Source: Candidatus Halobonum tyrrellensis G22 (lineage in GTDB: Archaea > Halobacteriota > Halobacteria > Halobacteriales > Haloferacaceae). From it: DNA of 64,000 nt. A program made the translations under genes and the position numbers. Below, piece by piece: positions 9,238 to 18,372 of the stretch. The notes below the pieces were generated by a model that saw only the letters and a list, made by a program, of their open reading frames with translations, did no database searches and was not told the origin of the DNA. Each line of letters opens with the position of its first letter. The first letter of the stretch is position 1. Location: positions 1 to 64,000 of the forward strand of contig NZ_ASGZ01000002.1 of assembly GCF_000495475.1 (NCBI RefSeq), written 5' to 3'.

Positions 9238-10191
9238 TCACTCCCGCTCGGCGGCGGCGGCCAGGTCGGCCGCCAGTTCGACGGCGTCGACGGCCGACGC
9301 GCCGAACACGTACGCGACCGGCTCCGTCCCGAACGCGCCCTCGTGGTAGCAGACGCGCGGCACGCCGCCGCGCTCGCGGAACCGGCGTTCGAGCCGCCCG
9401 CGGCGGTTCTCGTAGGCGGGGTCGAACCGGAGCGGGTCGACCCCCGCGTCGCGTGCCGCGTCGAGTAGCGCGTCCTCGGTGGCGAGGTTGAGCGCTCCCC
9501 GAACCCCCGCGTCGACGGCCGTCGCCGCCAACAGCGCCGCGGCGACGTGCTCGGACGCGCCGAACTCGGGGTTCGAGGGGACGTGCACCCGCCCGCGCAT
9601 CGCGTGGACCCGGCCGGGGACGGCGGCGACGTCCGTCGCGTCGGCCGGGTCGGGGAGCGCCATCCCGAGGTTGGTGCCGACGTTCGGCACCAGCGGCACG
9701 AACGCCGGGTCGCGTTCGACGGCGCGGACCGCCCGCCGGACGTTCGCGAGGACGGCCCGCTCGGCTTCGAGTTCGGCGTCGGGACCCCGAACGCAGAGGT
9801 CACAGCCCAGCCCCGCCAGCGCGGGCATCGCCTCCTCGTGGGCGGCGCAGATGGGACCGCGGTCCTCGAACTCGCGGACGAGTTCGAACAGTTCGGCGAG
9901 CGCCTCGTAGTCGTCCATCCCGCCCGAGGCGAACCCGTCGGCGACCCGCTCGACCGTCTCGCGCGTGCGGTCGTCCTCGGCGAACCGCTCCGCGAGCGGC
10001 GTCTCCCCGCCGACGTACCGGCTGACCTGCGCTTGGGTCACGCCGAGGCGGTCGGCCACCTCGCGTTGGGTGAACCCCCGCTCGACCAGCGCACTCGCCA
10101 GCATCGCCCGCACCGTCGGCAGGAACTGCTCGACCACGATCTCGCTGGGTAACCGGAGCGGCACGTGACCGACTCGAACCGCCACCCCCAT
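9238..10191 (-). CDS. thiR: Thiamine regulator ThiR (HTH plus ThiN domain)
   Basis: A 317-residue transcription factor. An HTH of Xre/Lambda-repressor type is at about 38-62 (REVADRLGVTQAQVSRYVGG). A Cys/His-rich linker (C..H, then CDLC) follows, then a ThiN-type domain (about 150-317) with VPNVGTNLG and GASEHVA. This architecture is that of archaeal ThiR, which senses thiamine phosphates through a ThiN-like domain and represses thiamine genes. ATG 10191 is preferred over the upstream GTG 10230, because that codon falls inside the shared divergent promoter. It is divergent from tenA, a likely target. Confidence 0.85.
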   Translation of the reverse strand: MGVAVRVGHVPLRLPSEIVVEQFLPTVRAMLASALVERGFTQREVADRLGVTQAQVSRYVGGETPLAERFAEDDRTRETVERVADGFASGGMDDYEALAELFELVREFEDRGPICAAHEEAMPALAGLGCDLCVRGPDAELEAERAVLANVRRAVRAVERDPAFVPLVPNVGTNLGMALPDPADATDVAAVPGRVHAMRGRVHVPSNPEFGASEHVAAALLAATAVDAGVRGALNLATEDALLDAARDAGVDPLRFDPAYENRRGRLERRFRERGGVPRVCYHEGAFGTEPVAYVFGASAVDAVELAADLAAAAERE

Positions 10192-10220
10192 AGTTTCGAC
10201 TACTCGGTCGTACACTCCCG

Positions 10221-10250
10221 TTGTATACACTAGTTATATTACCCACGAAT
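10221..10250. promoter_or_regulatory. Divergent thiR/tenA promoter
   Basis: This AT-rich patch in GC-rich DNA contains GTATAC, ACTAGT and TTATATT. AATATAAC on the minus strand (about 10233-10240) is about 45 nt from thiR ATG, and TTATATT on the plus strand is about 30-36 nt from tenA ATG. The two TATA elements overlap, so a repressor bound here (probably ThiR) could shut both genes; binding is inferred. Confidence 0.6.
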
Positions 10251-10269
10251 CACAACGCCGAGTCGACTC

Positions 10270-10986
10270 ATGGGCTTCAGCGACCACCTGCTCGACGTCG
10301 GGTCGGACCTCTGGGCGGCGCAGAGGCGGCACCCGTTCGTGACCGAACTCGCCGACGGCAGCCTGAGCGAAGCGGCGTTCCGGACGTGGATCGAACAGGA
10401 CTACCGCTACCTGCTCGACTACGCGCGGACGTTCGCCGTCCTCGGGGCCAAAGCGGACGAGGAGGCGACGATGGCCCACTGCTTCGAGGTGGCGAACGCC
10501 ATCGTCGACGACGAGATGGAGCTCCACCGGTCGTTCGCGGCCGACTACGGCCTGACGAGCGAGGATCTGGCGGCCGTCTCGAAGGCGCCGACCTGCGAGG
10601 CGTACACCAACTACCTGCTCCGGACGGCCCGGGAGCGACCGCTCGCGGTGGGGGCGGCGGCCATCTACCCCTGCGGCCGGGGCTACCTCGACGTGGCCGA
10701 ACACATGGCCGACTTGGCCACGGAGGAGCACCGCTACACGCCGTTCGTCGAGAAGTACACCGGCGACGCGTTCCGGGAGTCGGTCGCGTGGATGGGGGAG
10801 TTCGTCGACCGGTGTGCGGACCGACACCCCTCGCTACACGAGGAGATGGAAGCGGCGTTTCTCCGGTGTGCGGAGTTGGAACACGCCTTCTGGGAGATGG
10901 CGTACACCGAGGAGTCGTGGCCCCACGAGCGGGCGACCGACCGCGACGGCGCGCGCGCCGCCGGGTCCGCCGGGGAGGGGGTCTGA
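10270..10986 (+). CDS. tenA: TenA family thiaminase II / thiamine salvage hydrolase
   Basis: A 238-residue all-helical TenA protein. In the TenA_C class the enzyme hydrolyses amino-HMP (a thiamine degradation product) to HMP for salvage; the catalytic cysteine is visible in YPCGRGYLDVAEH, together with YRYLLDYAR and the C-terminal ELEHAFWEMAY segment holding the conserved acidic residue. Gene order tenA - symporter - thiD/thiN, with stop/start junctions TGAGTG and ATGA, points to one salvage operon: uptake of a pyrimidine precursor, hydrolysis to HMP and phosphorylation. Confidence 0.88.
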   Translation: MGFSDHLLDVGSDLWAAQRRHPFVTELADGSLSEAAFRTWIEQDYRYLLDYARTFAVLGAKADEEATMAHCFEVANAIVDDEMELHRSFAADYGLTSEDLAAVSKAPTCEAYTNYLLRTARERPLAVGAAAIYPCGRGYLDVAEHMADLATEEHRYTPFVEKYTGDAFRESVAWMGEFVDRCADRHPSLHEEMEAAFLRCAELEHAFWEMAYTEESWPHERATDRDGARAAGSAGEGV

Positions 10987-12543
10987 GTGGCTCCGACGCC
11001 GGTGTCGACGCCGGTGGCGCTCGGCGCGACGCTCGCGGCGCTCGCGGCGGTGACCGTCCTCGGTCTGGTCCACGCGCGGGGGCGGGTCGGGTCGGTCGAG
11101 CAGTACGTGAGCGCGCGCGACTCCGCGGGGACGACGACGACGGCCGCCACGCTCGTCGCGAGCGGCGCGGGCGCGTGGATCCTGTTCAGCCCCGCCGAGG
11201 CCGGCGCGGCGTTCGGCGGCGTCGCCGCCGTCGCCGGCTACGCGCTCGGGAGCGCAGTGCCGTTGCTCCTGTTCGTCTCGGTGGGCGTCCGGGTCCGCGA
11301 GCGCCTCCCCGGCGGCCACTCGCTGACCGAGTACGTCTACGCGCGCTACGGCCGGCGGATGTACGCGTACGCCCTGCTGATCGCGGCGTTTTACATGTTC
11401 GTCTCGCTGGCCGCCGAGATGACCGCCGTCGCCGACGCGCTGGGGTTCGTCGCGGGCGTCCCCGCGTGGGTCACCGCGGGCGCCGTCGGCGGGTTCGTCC
11501 TGCTGTACACCGCCTACGGCGGGCTGGTCGCGAGCATCTTCACCGACACGGTCCAGACGCTCGTCGTCCTCCCGCTGCTCGCGGTCAGCGTCGTCGCCGC
11601 GGTGGTCGGTCTCGGCGGTCCCGCCGAGGTGTACGGGTCGGTCGCGGCCGCCGACCCCGACCTGCTCGACCCGACGTTCCTCCCCGGCGTCGCGTTCGGG
11701 ACGTACGTCGTGATCGCGATCACCGGCGCGAGCGTGTTCAACCAAGGCCAGTGGCAGCGCGTCTTCGCCGCCGAGGACGACCGCGCGGTCCGCCGCGGGT
11801 TCGCGCTCGCGGCGGTCGTGCTCGTGCCGATGCTGCTGGCGGCGGGGCTGTTCGGCGTCGCCGCCGCGGGTCTCGGACTCCTCGGCGACGCCAGCCCGAG
11901 CGCCGCGTTCTTCGTCGTCGTCGCCGCGGCGCTCCCCGGGTGGGCGACGCTCGGGGTGGTGGTGCTCGTCGTCCTCCTGATGGCGAGTTCGGCCGACACG
12001 ATGGTCAACGCGCTCGCGAGCGTCGTCACGGTCGACCTGGCTCGCGCGCTCGACGGCACCGACGCGGGGACCCTCCGCCTCGTCGCGCGCGGGCTGACCG
12101 TCGTCGTCACCGCCGGCGCCGTCGTCGTCGGCGCGCAGGGGTACGGCGTGCTCGAACTGTTCTTGCTCGCGGACCTGCTCGGCGCCGCCACGTTCGTCCC
12201 GTTCCTCCACGGCCTCTACTCCGCGCGGGCGACCGAGACGGGCGCGCTCGTCGGCAGCGTCGCCGGTCTCGCGGTCGGGCTGGCGTACTTCCCCACGTTC
12301 CACGGCGCGTTGACCGGTCTCCCGGTCGTCGGGCCGCTCCTCCCCGGCGCGTCGTTCGTCCACGCGTTCGTCGGCGCCGCGGGCGTCTCGACCGCGCTGT
12401 CGGTCGCCGGCGCGCGGTGGGGCGACGACCGGTTCGACCTCGACTCGCTGGCGAGCGAGGTCCGCTCGCTCGACGACCCCGGTCGCGGTCCCGAGACCGA
12501 GCCGACGCCCGCGACCGACGGCGGGCGGGAGGTGGGCCGATGA
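10987..12543 (+). CDS. SSS-family sodium/solute symporter, probable thiamine-precursor uptake
   Basis: A 518-residue protein with about 13 membrane segments and the sodium:solute symporter fold. Family features include [31 protein letters not shown] and [12 protein letters not shown]. The C-terminal 50 residues are acidic and soluble. The GTG start directly follows the tenA stop, and the stop overlaps the thiD start (ATGA), so it is co-translated with thiamine salvage enzymes. Transport of HMP or a related thiamine precursor is inferred from context; it resembles transporters called ThiV, but substrate is not visible in sequence. Confidence 0.8.
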   Translation: MAPTPVSTPVALGATLAALAAVTVLGLVHARGRVGSVEQYVSARDSAGTTTTAATLVASGAGAWILFSPAEAGAAFGGVAAVAGYALGSAVPLLLFVSVGVRVRERLPGGHSLTEYVYARYGRRMYAYALLIAAFYMFVSLAAEMTAVADALGFVAGVPAWVTAGAVGGFVLLYTAYGGLVASIFTDTVQTLVVLPLLAVSVVAAVVGLGGPAEVYGSVAAADPDLLDPTFLPGVAFGTYVVIAITGASVFNQGQWQRVFAAEDDRAVRRGFALAAVVLVPMLLAAGLFGVAAAGLGLLGDASPSAAFFVVVAAALPGWATLGVVVLVVLLMASSADTMVNALASVVTVDLARALDGTDAGTLRLVARGLTVVVTAGAVVVGAQGYGVLELFLLADLLGAATFVPFLHGLYSARATETGALVGSVAGLAVGLAYFPTFHGALTGLPVVGPLLPGASFVHAFVGAAGVSTALSVAGARWGDDRFDLDSLASEVRSLDDPGRGPETEPTPATDGGREVGR

Positions 12544-13901
12544 CCGACCCGGTCGACCGTCCGGTGGCGCTCACGGTCGCGGGGTCCGACAGCGGCGGCG
12601 GCGCGGGCATCCAGGCGGACTTGAAGACGATGGAAGCGCTGGGTACCTTCGGCACCAGCGCGGTCACGAGCGTCACCGCCCAGAACACGCGCGGCGTCGA
12701 CGCCATCGAGGACCTCTCGACCGGTGTGGTCGACGCGCAGGTCCGCGCGGTCGCGGACGACTTCGCGGTCGGCGCCGCCAAGACCGGCATGCTCAGTTCC
12801 GCGGCGATCGTCGAGACCGTCGCCGACTGCCTCGCCGACTACGAGTTCCCGCTGGTGGTCGACCCCGTGATGGTCGCACAGAGCGGCGACCGACTGCTCG
12901 CCGAGCGAGCGGAAGCGGCCCTCCGCGAGGACCTGCTCCCGCGGGCGGCGCTGGCGACGCCGAACCTCCCCGAGGCGGAGGTGCTCGCCGGGCGGAGCGT
13001 CGGGAGCGTCGACGACGCACGCGCGGCCGCCGAGACCATCGCCGAGGGCGGCGACGGTCCCGACGCGGTGCTCGTGACCGGCGGCCACCTCGGGGGCGAC
13101 CGACTCGTCGACGTGCTGTACGCCGACGGGGAGACCCGGACGTTCGAGAAGCCGCGGGTCGACACCGACGACACCCACGGGAGCGGCTGCACCCTCTCGG
13201 CGGCGGTCGCCGCCCGCCTCGCCGCCGGCGACGACCTGCCCGCGGCGGTCGACCGCGCCGAGACGCTGGTCGACCGGGCGATTCGCTACGCTCTCGACGT
13301 GGGGGGCGGCGCGGGACCGGTCCACCACCTCGCGGCCCTCCGGAACGACGCCGCGCGGTACGACGCGACCGAGGCGGTGGACGGCGTGGTCCGCACCCTC
13401 CGAGACCGGGACGCCTCCGCGCTCGTCCCCGAGGTGGGGACGAACGTCGTCGTCGCCACGCCGTACGCGACGGGAACCGACGAGGTGGCCGCCGTCGAGG
13501 GCCGCCTCCACCGGACGAGCGACGGCGTCCGGGCGGCCGGCGGCGTCCGCCTGGGCGCGTCGAGCCACGTCGCGCGCCTGTTGCTGGCGGTCAGGACGTA
13601 CGACCCTCGGATGCGGGCGGCCGCGAACGTCCGCCTCGACGACCGCGTGGCCGCGGCGGCGACCGACCGCCTCGACGCCGTCGAGGTGGACCGGACCGCC
13701 GAACCCGACGCCGACCCGACCGAGGCGCGCGAGGGCGGGACGATGGCGTGGACCGTCGAGCGGGCGATGGCGGGTCGAGAAGCGGTCCCCGACGCGATAT
13801 ACGACCGCGGTGCGGTCGGCAAGGAGGCGATGTGCCGGCTGTTCGCGGACTCGCCCGAACGGCTCGTCGACCTGGTCGGGACGCTCGACGACGCTCGGTA
13901 G
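12540..13901 (+). CDS. thiD: Bifunctional HMP/HMP-P kinase - thiamine-phosphate synthase (ThiD-ThiN)
   Basis: A 453-residue fusion. Residues about 8-260 are ThiD, a ribokinase-fold kinase ([16 protein letters not shown] at 15-30; the anion-hole motif [12 protein letters not shown] near 208-219) that phosphorylates HMP and HMP-P. Residues about 285-450 are ThiN, the archaeal thiamine-phosphate synthase that joins HMP-PP and thiazole phosphate; VPEVGTN and [10 protein letters not shown] are visible. ATG 12540 overlaps the symporter stop. The ThiN half is homologous to the sensor domain of ThiR encoded 2.3 kb upstream, so regulator and enzyme probably bind related ligands. Confidence 0.9.
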   Translation: MTDPVDRPVALTVAGSDSGGGAGIQADLKTMEALGTFGTSAVTSVTAQNTRGVDAIEDLSTGVVDAQVRAVADDFAVGAAKTGMLSSAAIVETVADCLADYEFPLVVDPVMVAQSGDRLLAERAEAALREDLLPRAALATPNLPEAEVLAGRSVGSVDDARAAAETIAEGGDGPDAVLVTGGHLGGDRLVDVLYADGETRTFEKPRVDTDDTHGSGCTLSAAVAARLAAGDDLPAAVDRAETLVDRAIRYALDVGGGAGPVHHLAALRNDAARYDATEAVDGVVRTLRDRDASALVPEVGTNVVVATPYATGTDEVAAVEGRLHRTSDGVRAAGGVRLGASSHVARLLLAVRTYDPRMRAAANVRLDDRVAAAATDRLDAVEVDRTAEPDADPTEAREGGTMAWTVERAMAGREAVPDAIYDRGAVGKEAMCRLFADSPERLVDLVGTLDDAR

Positions 13902-13959
13902 TCCGGGGGAGGCACCCGCCGACCGCGTCCGACCGCCGGCTCGGCCGCGCGAGCGTCGG

Positions 13960-15057
13960 TCAGGTGCCCGCGGTCGTCCCGTCGCCGGCCGCGCCGTCCC
14001 CCTCGGTCGGGTCTTCGAGTTCGCCCATCACCGCTTCGAACGCGTCCGTCGCGGTGAGCAGGCCGACCACCTCGCCGTCGTCGACCACCAGCGCGATCTC
14101 CTGCTGTTCGGCCTGGAACGCGTCGATAGCGTCGCTGACCTCCTCGTCGGCGGGGATCGTCATCGGCGGTTCGGCGATCGATTCGAGGTCGATCTCGCCG
14201 CTCGCGAGCGCGTCGAACCGCGAGGTGACCGCCGGCAGGTAGACCATCCCCCGGAGGTCGTCGAGACCGTCGCCGACCAGCGGGTACCGCGAGTGGGAGT
14301 GGTCGCGCATCACCGCGAGCGCCTCCTCGAAGGAGTCGTCGACCGAGAGGAGCGCCATCTCCTCGCGGGGGACCATCACGTTCCGGACCGGAAGCTCCTC
14401 GACGGCTAACGCGTTCATCACCTCCGTGCGGCGCTCCTCGGAGACGCCGCTGCCGTCGAGTACCGTCTCGAACCGCTCGTGGACGTCCGAGCGGCTCTCG
14501 ACCGGGTCGCTCCCCGCGTCCTCCTCGCCGTCTTCGAGCCACGCACCGGTCATCTCGACGCCGAACAGCCCGAGCGTCCACTTGGCGAAGAGGTCGCCGA
14601 CCCGGAGCAGCGGCCAGATGGCGCGCGTGAACCAGTACAGCGGCGTCGCGCCGACCCGACAGACCTGCTTCGAGCGCTCGACGCCGAGGTAGGTGGGCGC
14701 CTGCTCGCCGTGTGTGAGGTGGACCAGGTTGATGACCAGCCACGCGAGGACCGCCCCCGCGCCGACCGACGCGAGGAACGACCCGCCGAACAGCGGCTCG
14801 AACAGCGCCGCGAGCGCCGGTTCGGCGATGATACCGACCGCGATGCTGGAGGCGGTGATCCCGATCTGACAGCTCGTCAGGTAGATCTCCAGGTTCTCCG
14901 TCATCTCCCAGGCGCGTTCGAGCCCCGGCTCTCGGAACTCCGCCTCGGTGTACTGCTGGGCGCGGGTGAGCGCGAACTCGATCGCGACGAAGAACCCGTT
15001 CGTGAGGATCAGCGCGACCCCCGCGAGCAGGCGGAGCGATATCGTCGTCGCGTTCAT
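13960..15057 (-). CDS. CNNM/CBS-domain membrane protein, paralogue 1
   Basis: A 365-residue protein with an N-terminal CNNM (DUF21) membrane domain of 3-4 helices (to about 170), a cytoplasmic linker and a CBS pair (about 200-340) ending in LLTATDAFEAVMGEL. Family members move or sense Mg2+/Co2+ or other divalent ions. The C-terminal CorC_HlyC domain common in bacterial relatives is absent. ATG 15057 is preferred over GTG 15066 because its sequence lines up with both paralogues. It lies 46 nt downstream of paralogue 2, probably in one operon. Confidence 0.85.
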   Translation of the reverse strand: MNATTISLRLLAGVALILTNGFFVAIEFALTRAQQYTEAEFREPGLERAWEMTENLEIYLTSCQIGITASSIAVGIIAEPALAALFEPLFGGSFLASVGAGAVLAWLVINLVHLTHGEQAPTYLGVERSKQVCRVGATPLYWFTRAIWPLLRVGDLFAKWTLGLFGVEMTGAWLEDGEEDAGSDPVESRSDVHERFETVLDGSGVSEERRTEVMNALAVEELPVRNVMVPREEMALLSVDDSFEEALAVMRDHSHSRYPLVGDGLDDLRGMVYLPAVTSRFDALASGEIDLESIAEPPMTIPADEEVSDAIDAFQAEQQEIALVVDDGEVVGLLTATDAFEAVMGELEDPTEGDGAAGDGTTAGT

Positions 15058-15103
15058 CGGTCCCACCCCTCGGTCCGCGAGCGGCGGTCACGGGGCGACC
15101 GGG

Positions 15104-16210
15104 TCACGCGGGATCACCCCGCGAGTCGAGACCCAGCGAGTCGTCGGGCCGACGGGAGGGTCCGTTCACGTCGCCCGGCCCTTCGAGTTCGCCCAGCACC
15201 GCCTCGAACGCGTCCGTCGCGGTGAGCAGGCCGACGAACTCGCCGTCGTCCGCGACTAACGCGAGCTCCTGCTGTTCGGCCTGGAACGCGTCGATAGCGT
15301 CGCTGACTTCCTCGTCGGCGGGGAGCGTCATCGGCGGCGCGGCGATCGCCTCGATGGCGATCTCGCCGTCCCGGTACGCCTCGAACTCGTTCAGCAACTC
15401 CGCGAGGTAGACGATCCCGCGGAACTCCGACTCGTCGTCGCCGAACAGGAGGAACCGGCGGTGCTGCGTCCCCTCGATCAGGTCGAGGTTCTCGGCGGGC
15501 GTGTTCGCCGTCGACAGCGCCACCACCTCCTCGCGGGGGACCATCACGTTCCGGACCGGAAGCTCGCCGGCCGCGAGCGCGTTCATCACCTCGCCGTGGC
15601 GCTCCTCGGGGAGGTCGCTCTCCGAGAGCACCGTCCGGAGCCGTCGGTGGAGGTCGGCGCGTCCCTCGATCACGTCCGCCTCCGATTCGAGCCACGCGCC
15701 GGTCATCTCGACGCCGAACAGCTTGAGCGTCCACTTCGCGACGATGTCACCGAGGTCGAGGATCGGTCGGATGAGACGCGTGAACCAGTACAGCGGCGTC
15801 GCGCCGACCCGACAGATCTGTTTCGAGCGCTCGACGCCGAGGTAGGTGGGGGTCTGCTCGCCGTAGACGACGTGGACCAGGTTCACGACGAAGTACGCGA
15901 GCAGCGTCCCCGCGCCGACCGACGCGAGGAGCGTCCCGCCGAACAGCGGCTCGAACAGCGCCGCGAGCGCGGGTTCGGCGACGATCCCGAGCGAGATGCT
16001 GGCGGCGGTGATCCCGACCTGACAGCCGGTCAGGTAGATCTCCAGATCCTCGGTCATCTCCCAGGCGCGTTCGAGTCCCGCCTCCACGAACTCCGATTCG
16101 GGGTACTGACGCGCCCTGGTGAGCCCGAACTCGATCGCGACGAAGAACCCGTTCGCGAGGACGAGAGCGATCCCGGCGACGATCCGCAGCGTGATCTCTG
16201 TGGGTTGCAA
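15104..16210 (-). CDS. CNNM/CBS-domain membrane protein, paralogue 2
   Basis: A 368-residue CNNM plus CBS-pair protein very similar to the following gene in the operon, with shared GLERAWEMTE, GEQTPTYLGVERSKQICRVG and DATDAFEAVLGEL-type segments. The start appears to be TTG (reading LQPTEITLR), since no ATG or GTG is available near the homologous position. A TATA-like CCTTTTTAAC lies at about 16241-16249 on the minus strand. The TTG start is unusual next to a promoter of this type and should be treated with caution. Ion specificity is unknown. Confidence 0.83.
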   Translation of the reverse strand: MQPTEITLRIVAGIALVLANGFFVAIEFGLTRARQYPESEFVEAGLERAWEMTEDLEIYLTGCQVGITAASISLGIVAEPALAALFEPLFGGTLLASVGAGTLLAYFVVNLVHVVYGEQTPTYLGVERSKQICRVGATPLYWFTRLIRPILDLGDIVAKWTLKLFGVEMTGAWLESEADVIEGRADLHRRLRTVLSESDLPEERHGEVMNALAAGELPVRNVMVPREEVVALSTANTPAENLDLIEGTQHRRFLLFGDDESEFRGIVYLAELLNEFEAYRDGEIAIEAIAAPPMTLPADEEVSDAIDAFQAEQQELALVADDGEFVGLLTATDAFEAVLGELEGPGDVNGPSRRPDDSLGLDSRGDPA

Positions 16211-16417
16211 TTGCCGTCTCGTCGTCGTTCCGTCCGAAATGTTAAAAAGGCTGTTGCCAGCTATCGAACTAGAACCCTATTCTTCGGACAGTACGAGACG
16301 TCCGGCGAACGAGGGGAGAGACCGAACGTTCGGCGGGGAGCGGCCGTACATCGGGTAAGGAAGGTAATCGAGATGGACAGAGTTTACCGTCTGCCCCGTG
16401 CTCTCAGAGTGGAAGAT

Positions 16418-17533
16418 ATGGTCGACATCGCTACACTCGGGCAGCTATTCGCCGGCGTGGTGCTCCTGCTCGGGAACGGGTACTTCGTGACCATCGAGTT
16501 CGCGATGACCCGTGTCCGCCAGTTCGACGAGGCGGAGTTCCAGGGGTCGCGGGGGCTCGAACGGGCGTGGGAGATGACGGAACGGCTGGAGATATTCCTC
16601 TCGGGGTGTCAGCTCGGCATCACTATCTGTAGCGTCGGGCTGGGGTTCGTCGCCGAACCGGCGCTGGCGGCGGTGCTCGACCCCGTACTGCGGTCGATCG
16701 GGGTCGCGGGTCTGCTCGGTCCCGGCAGCGGGGGGCACGCGGCGCTCGCGGTGGCGCTCGCGCTCGTGATCATCAACCTCCTCCACCTGACGGTGGGCGA
16801 ACAGGCGCCGACGTACCTCGGCATCGAGCGCTCGAAACAGGTCGCCAAGTTCGGTGCGCCGATCCTCTACTGGTGGACGCGCGTCTTCTCGCCGGTCATC
16901 CGGCTGGCCGACTGGCTGGCGAAGGCGATCCTCTCGGCGTTCGGCGTCGAGATGACCCGGTCGTGGGCCGAAGAGGAGATGGAAGACGAGGAGGGCAGCG
17001 TGACCTCGCGGGGCGAACTCATGAATCAGATGGGGGGCGTGCTGGCGAACCTCGACGTCTCCGAGGAGCGCCGCGACGAGATCACCAACGCCATCGCGAT
17101 CGACCGCATCCACGCGGCCGACATCATGATCGCCCGCGAGGACATCGTCGCGCTCTCGACCGAGCGGTCGGTCGCGGAGAACAGCGAGACGATCCGGGCG
17201 AACGCCTACACCCGGTTTCCGCTCGTCGGGTCGGACCTCGACGACCTGGTCGGCGTGGTCTACCTGCCGGCGTTCGTCCGCTCGCGGGAGGCGCTCGAAG
17301 CCGACGAGATCGACTTCTCCGACATCGCCTCGCCCCCGATGACGGTCCGGCCGGACATCCCGATCAGCGACCTGATCGACGAGTTCCAAGACGCCGACCA
17401 GGAGGCCGCGTTCGTCGTCGAGGACGGCCGGACGGTCGGACTCATCACCGCGACCGACGCGTTCGAGGAGGTATTGGGCGAAGTCGAAGACCCCCTCGAC
17501 CGGGGTGCGGGCTCCGGCACCGGCGCGGCGTGA
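16418..17533 (+). CDS. CNNM/CBS-domain membrane protein, paralogue 3 (divergent)
   Basis: A 371-residue third paralogue, divergently transcribed from the other two. The CNNM domain begins LFAGVVLLLGNGYF and the CBS pair ends GLITATDAFEEVLGEVEDP; no CorC_HlyC domain follows. ATG 16418 is chosen over ATG 16373 because a TATA-like AGTTTACC (16381-16388) lies between them and the N-termini of all three paralogues then align. A Gly/His-rich insertion (GLLGPGSGGHAAL) in the membrane domain distinguishes it from the others. Confidence 0.83.
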   Translation: MVDIATLGQLFAGVVLLLGNGYFVTIEFAMTRVRQFDEAEFQGSRGLERAWEMTERLEIFLSGCQLGITICSVGLGFVAEPALAAVLDPVLRSIGVAGLLGPGSGGHAALAVALALVIINLLHLTVGEQAPTYLGIERSKQVAKFGAPILYWWTRVFSPVIRLADWLAKAILSAFGVEMTRSWAEEEMEDEEGSVTSRGELMNQMGGVLANLDVSEERRDEITNAIAIDRIHAADIMIAREDIVALSTERSVAENSETIRANAYTRFPLVGSDLDDLVGVVYLPAFVRSREALEADEIDFSDIASPPMTVRPDIPISDLIDEFQDADQEAAFVVEDGRTVGLITATDAFEEVLGEVEDPLDRGAGSGTGAA

Positions 17534-17598
17534 GCCGCCGTCCCTCGCGGGCGGGACCGCCCGACCCCGGCCGGCGGGGGTCGCGAGCGGTTCGCTAG

Positions 17599-18372
17599 CT
17601 ACGCCGAGAACCCGCCGACGAAGCTCACGAGCGACTCGCGGACCAGTTCCGAGAGCGTCCGCGCGAACATCGTGTCGAGACTCCAGATCGCGGTCTCCTC
17701 GCGGCCGCGCACGCTCAACAGGAGGCCGGCGTCGTCGACGACGAGGATACGGCTGACCGCCGGCGACCCGTCGGTCACGTCGGGCGAGAGCGCCTCGGCG
17801 CCCGTCGCTTCGAACCGCTCGCGGAGATCGGCCGACGGCGAGACCACCGTGACCTCCACGCCGCGGTCGACGAGCGAGCGGACCGCCGACTCCTCGGCCG
17901 CGGTGACGAGCGTCCGCTCGCCGAGCACGTACACCACCTCGTCGTCCGCGGTCTCGAGCAGTTTGACCGCGCGGGAGGCGACGCTCGCCGCCCCCTCGAT
18001 CCGCCAGACGTCCTGCCGTTGTTCGGTCGTCGGCTCCCGGCGGTCCGCGAGGTCGGTCAGGTGGTCGACGACGAGGTCGTAGCGCGTCTCGAACCGGCTC
18101 CGGAGCCGGTCTTTCACCTCCTCGACCGCCGCCGGGCGGTACACCTGCGGGTTGGTCTGCTGGACGTCGATCAGCCCCGCCTCCGCGAGCGACTCCGCGG
18201 CGCCGTACACCTGCGAGCGGGGGACGCCCGAGAGTTCGTGGACGTCGCGCGCGGAGCCGACGCCGAGCCGCTGGAGCGCGAGGAACGTCTCCGCCTCGTA
18301 CGTCGAGAAGCCGAACTCCTTGAGCGCCGCCACCACGTCGTCGGCGTCCGCCCCGGAGTCGCGTCCGTTCAC
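17599..18372 (-). CDS. TrmB-type transcriptional regulator
   Basis: A 257-residue protein with a TrmB-like winged helix at about 12-85 (FSTYEAETFLALQRLGVGSA, then VPRSQVYGAAESLAEAGLI) and a C-terminal phospholipase-D-like/TrmB effector region (about 110-250). GTG 18372 overlaps the stop of the RND gene (GTGA), so it is co-translated with the exporter. No sugar-binding signature can be read. It may control the operon it belongs to or a remote target. Confidence 0.8.
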   Translation of the reverse strand: MNGRDSGADADDVVAALKEFGFSTYEAETFLALQRLGVGSARDVHELSGVPRSQVYGAAESLAEAGLIDVQQTNPQVYRPAAVEEVKDRLRSRFETRYDLVVDHLTDLADRREPTTEQRQDVWRIEGAASVASRAVKLLETADDEVVYVLGERTLVTAAEESAVRSLVDRGVEVTVVSPSADLRERFEATGAEALSPDVTDGSPAVSRILVVDDAGLLLSVRGREETAIWSLDTMFARTLSELVRESLVSFVGGFSA

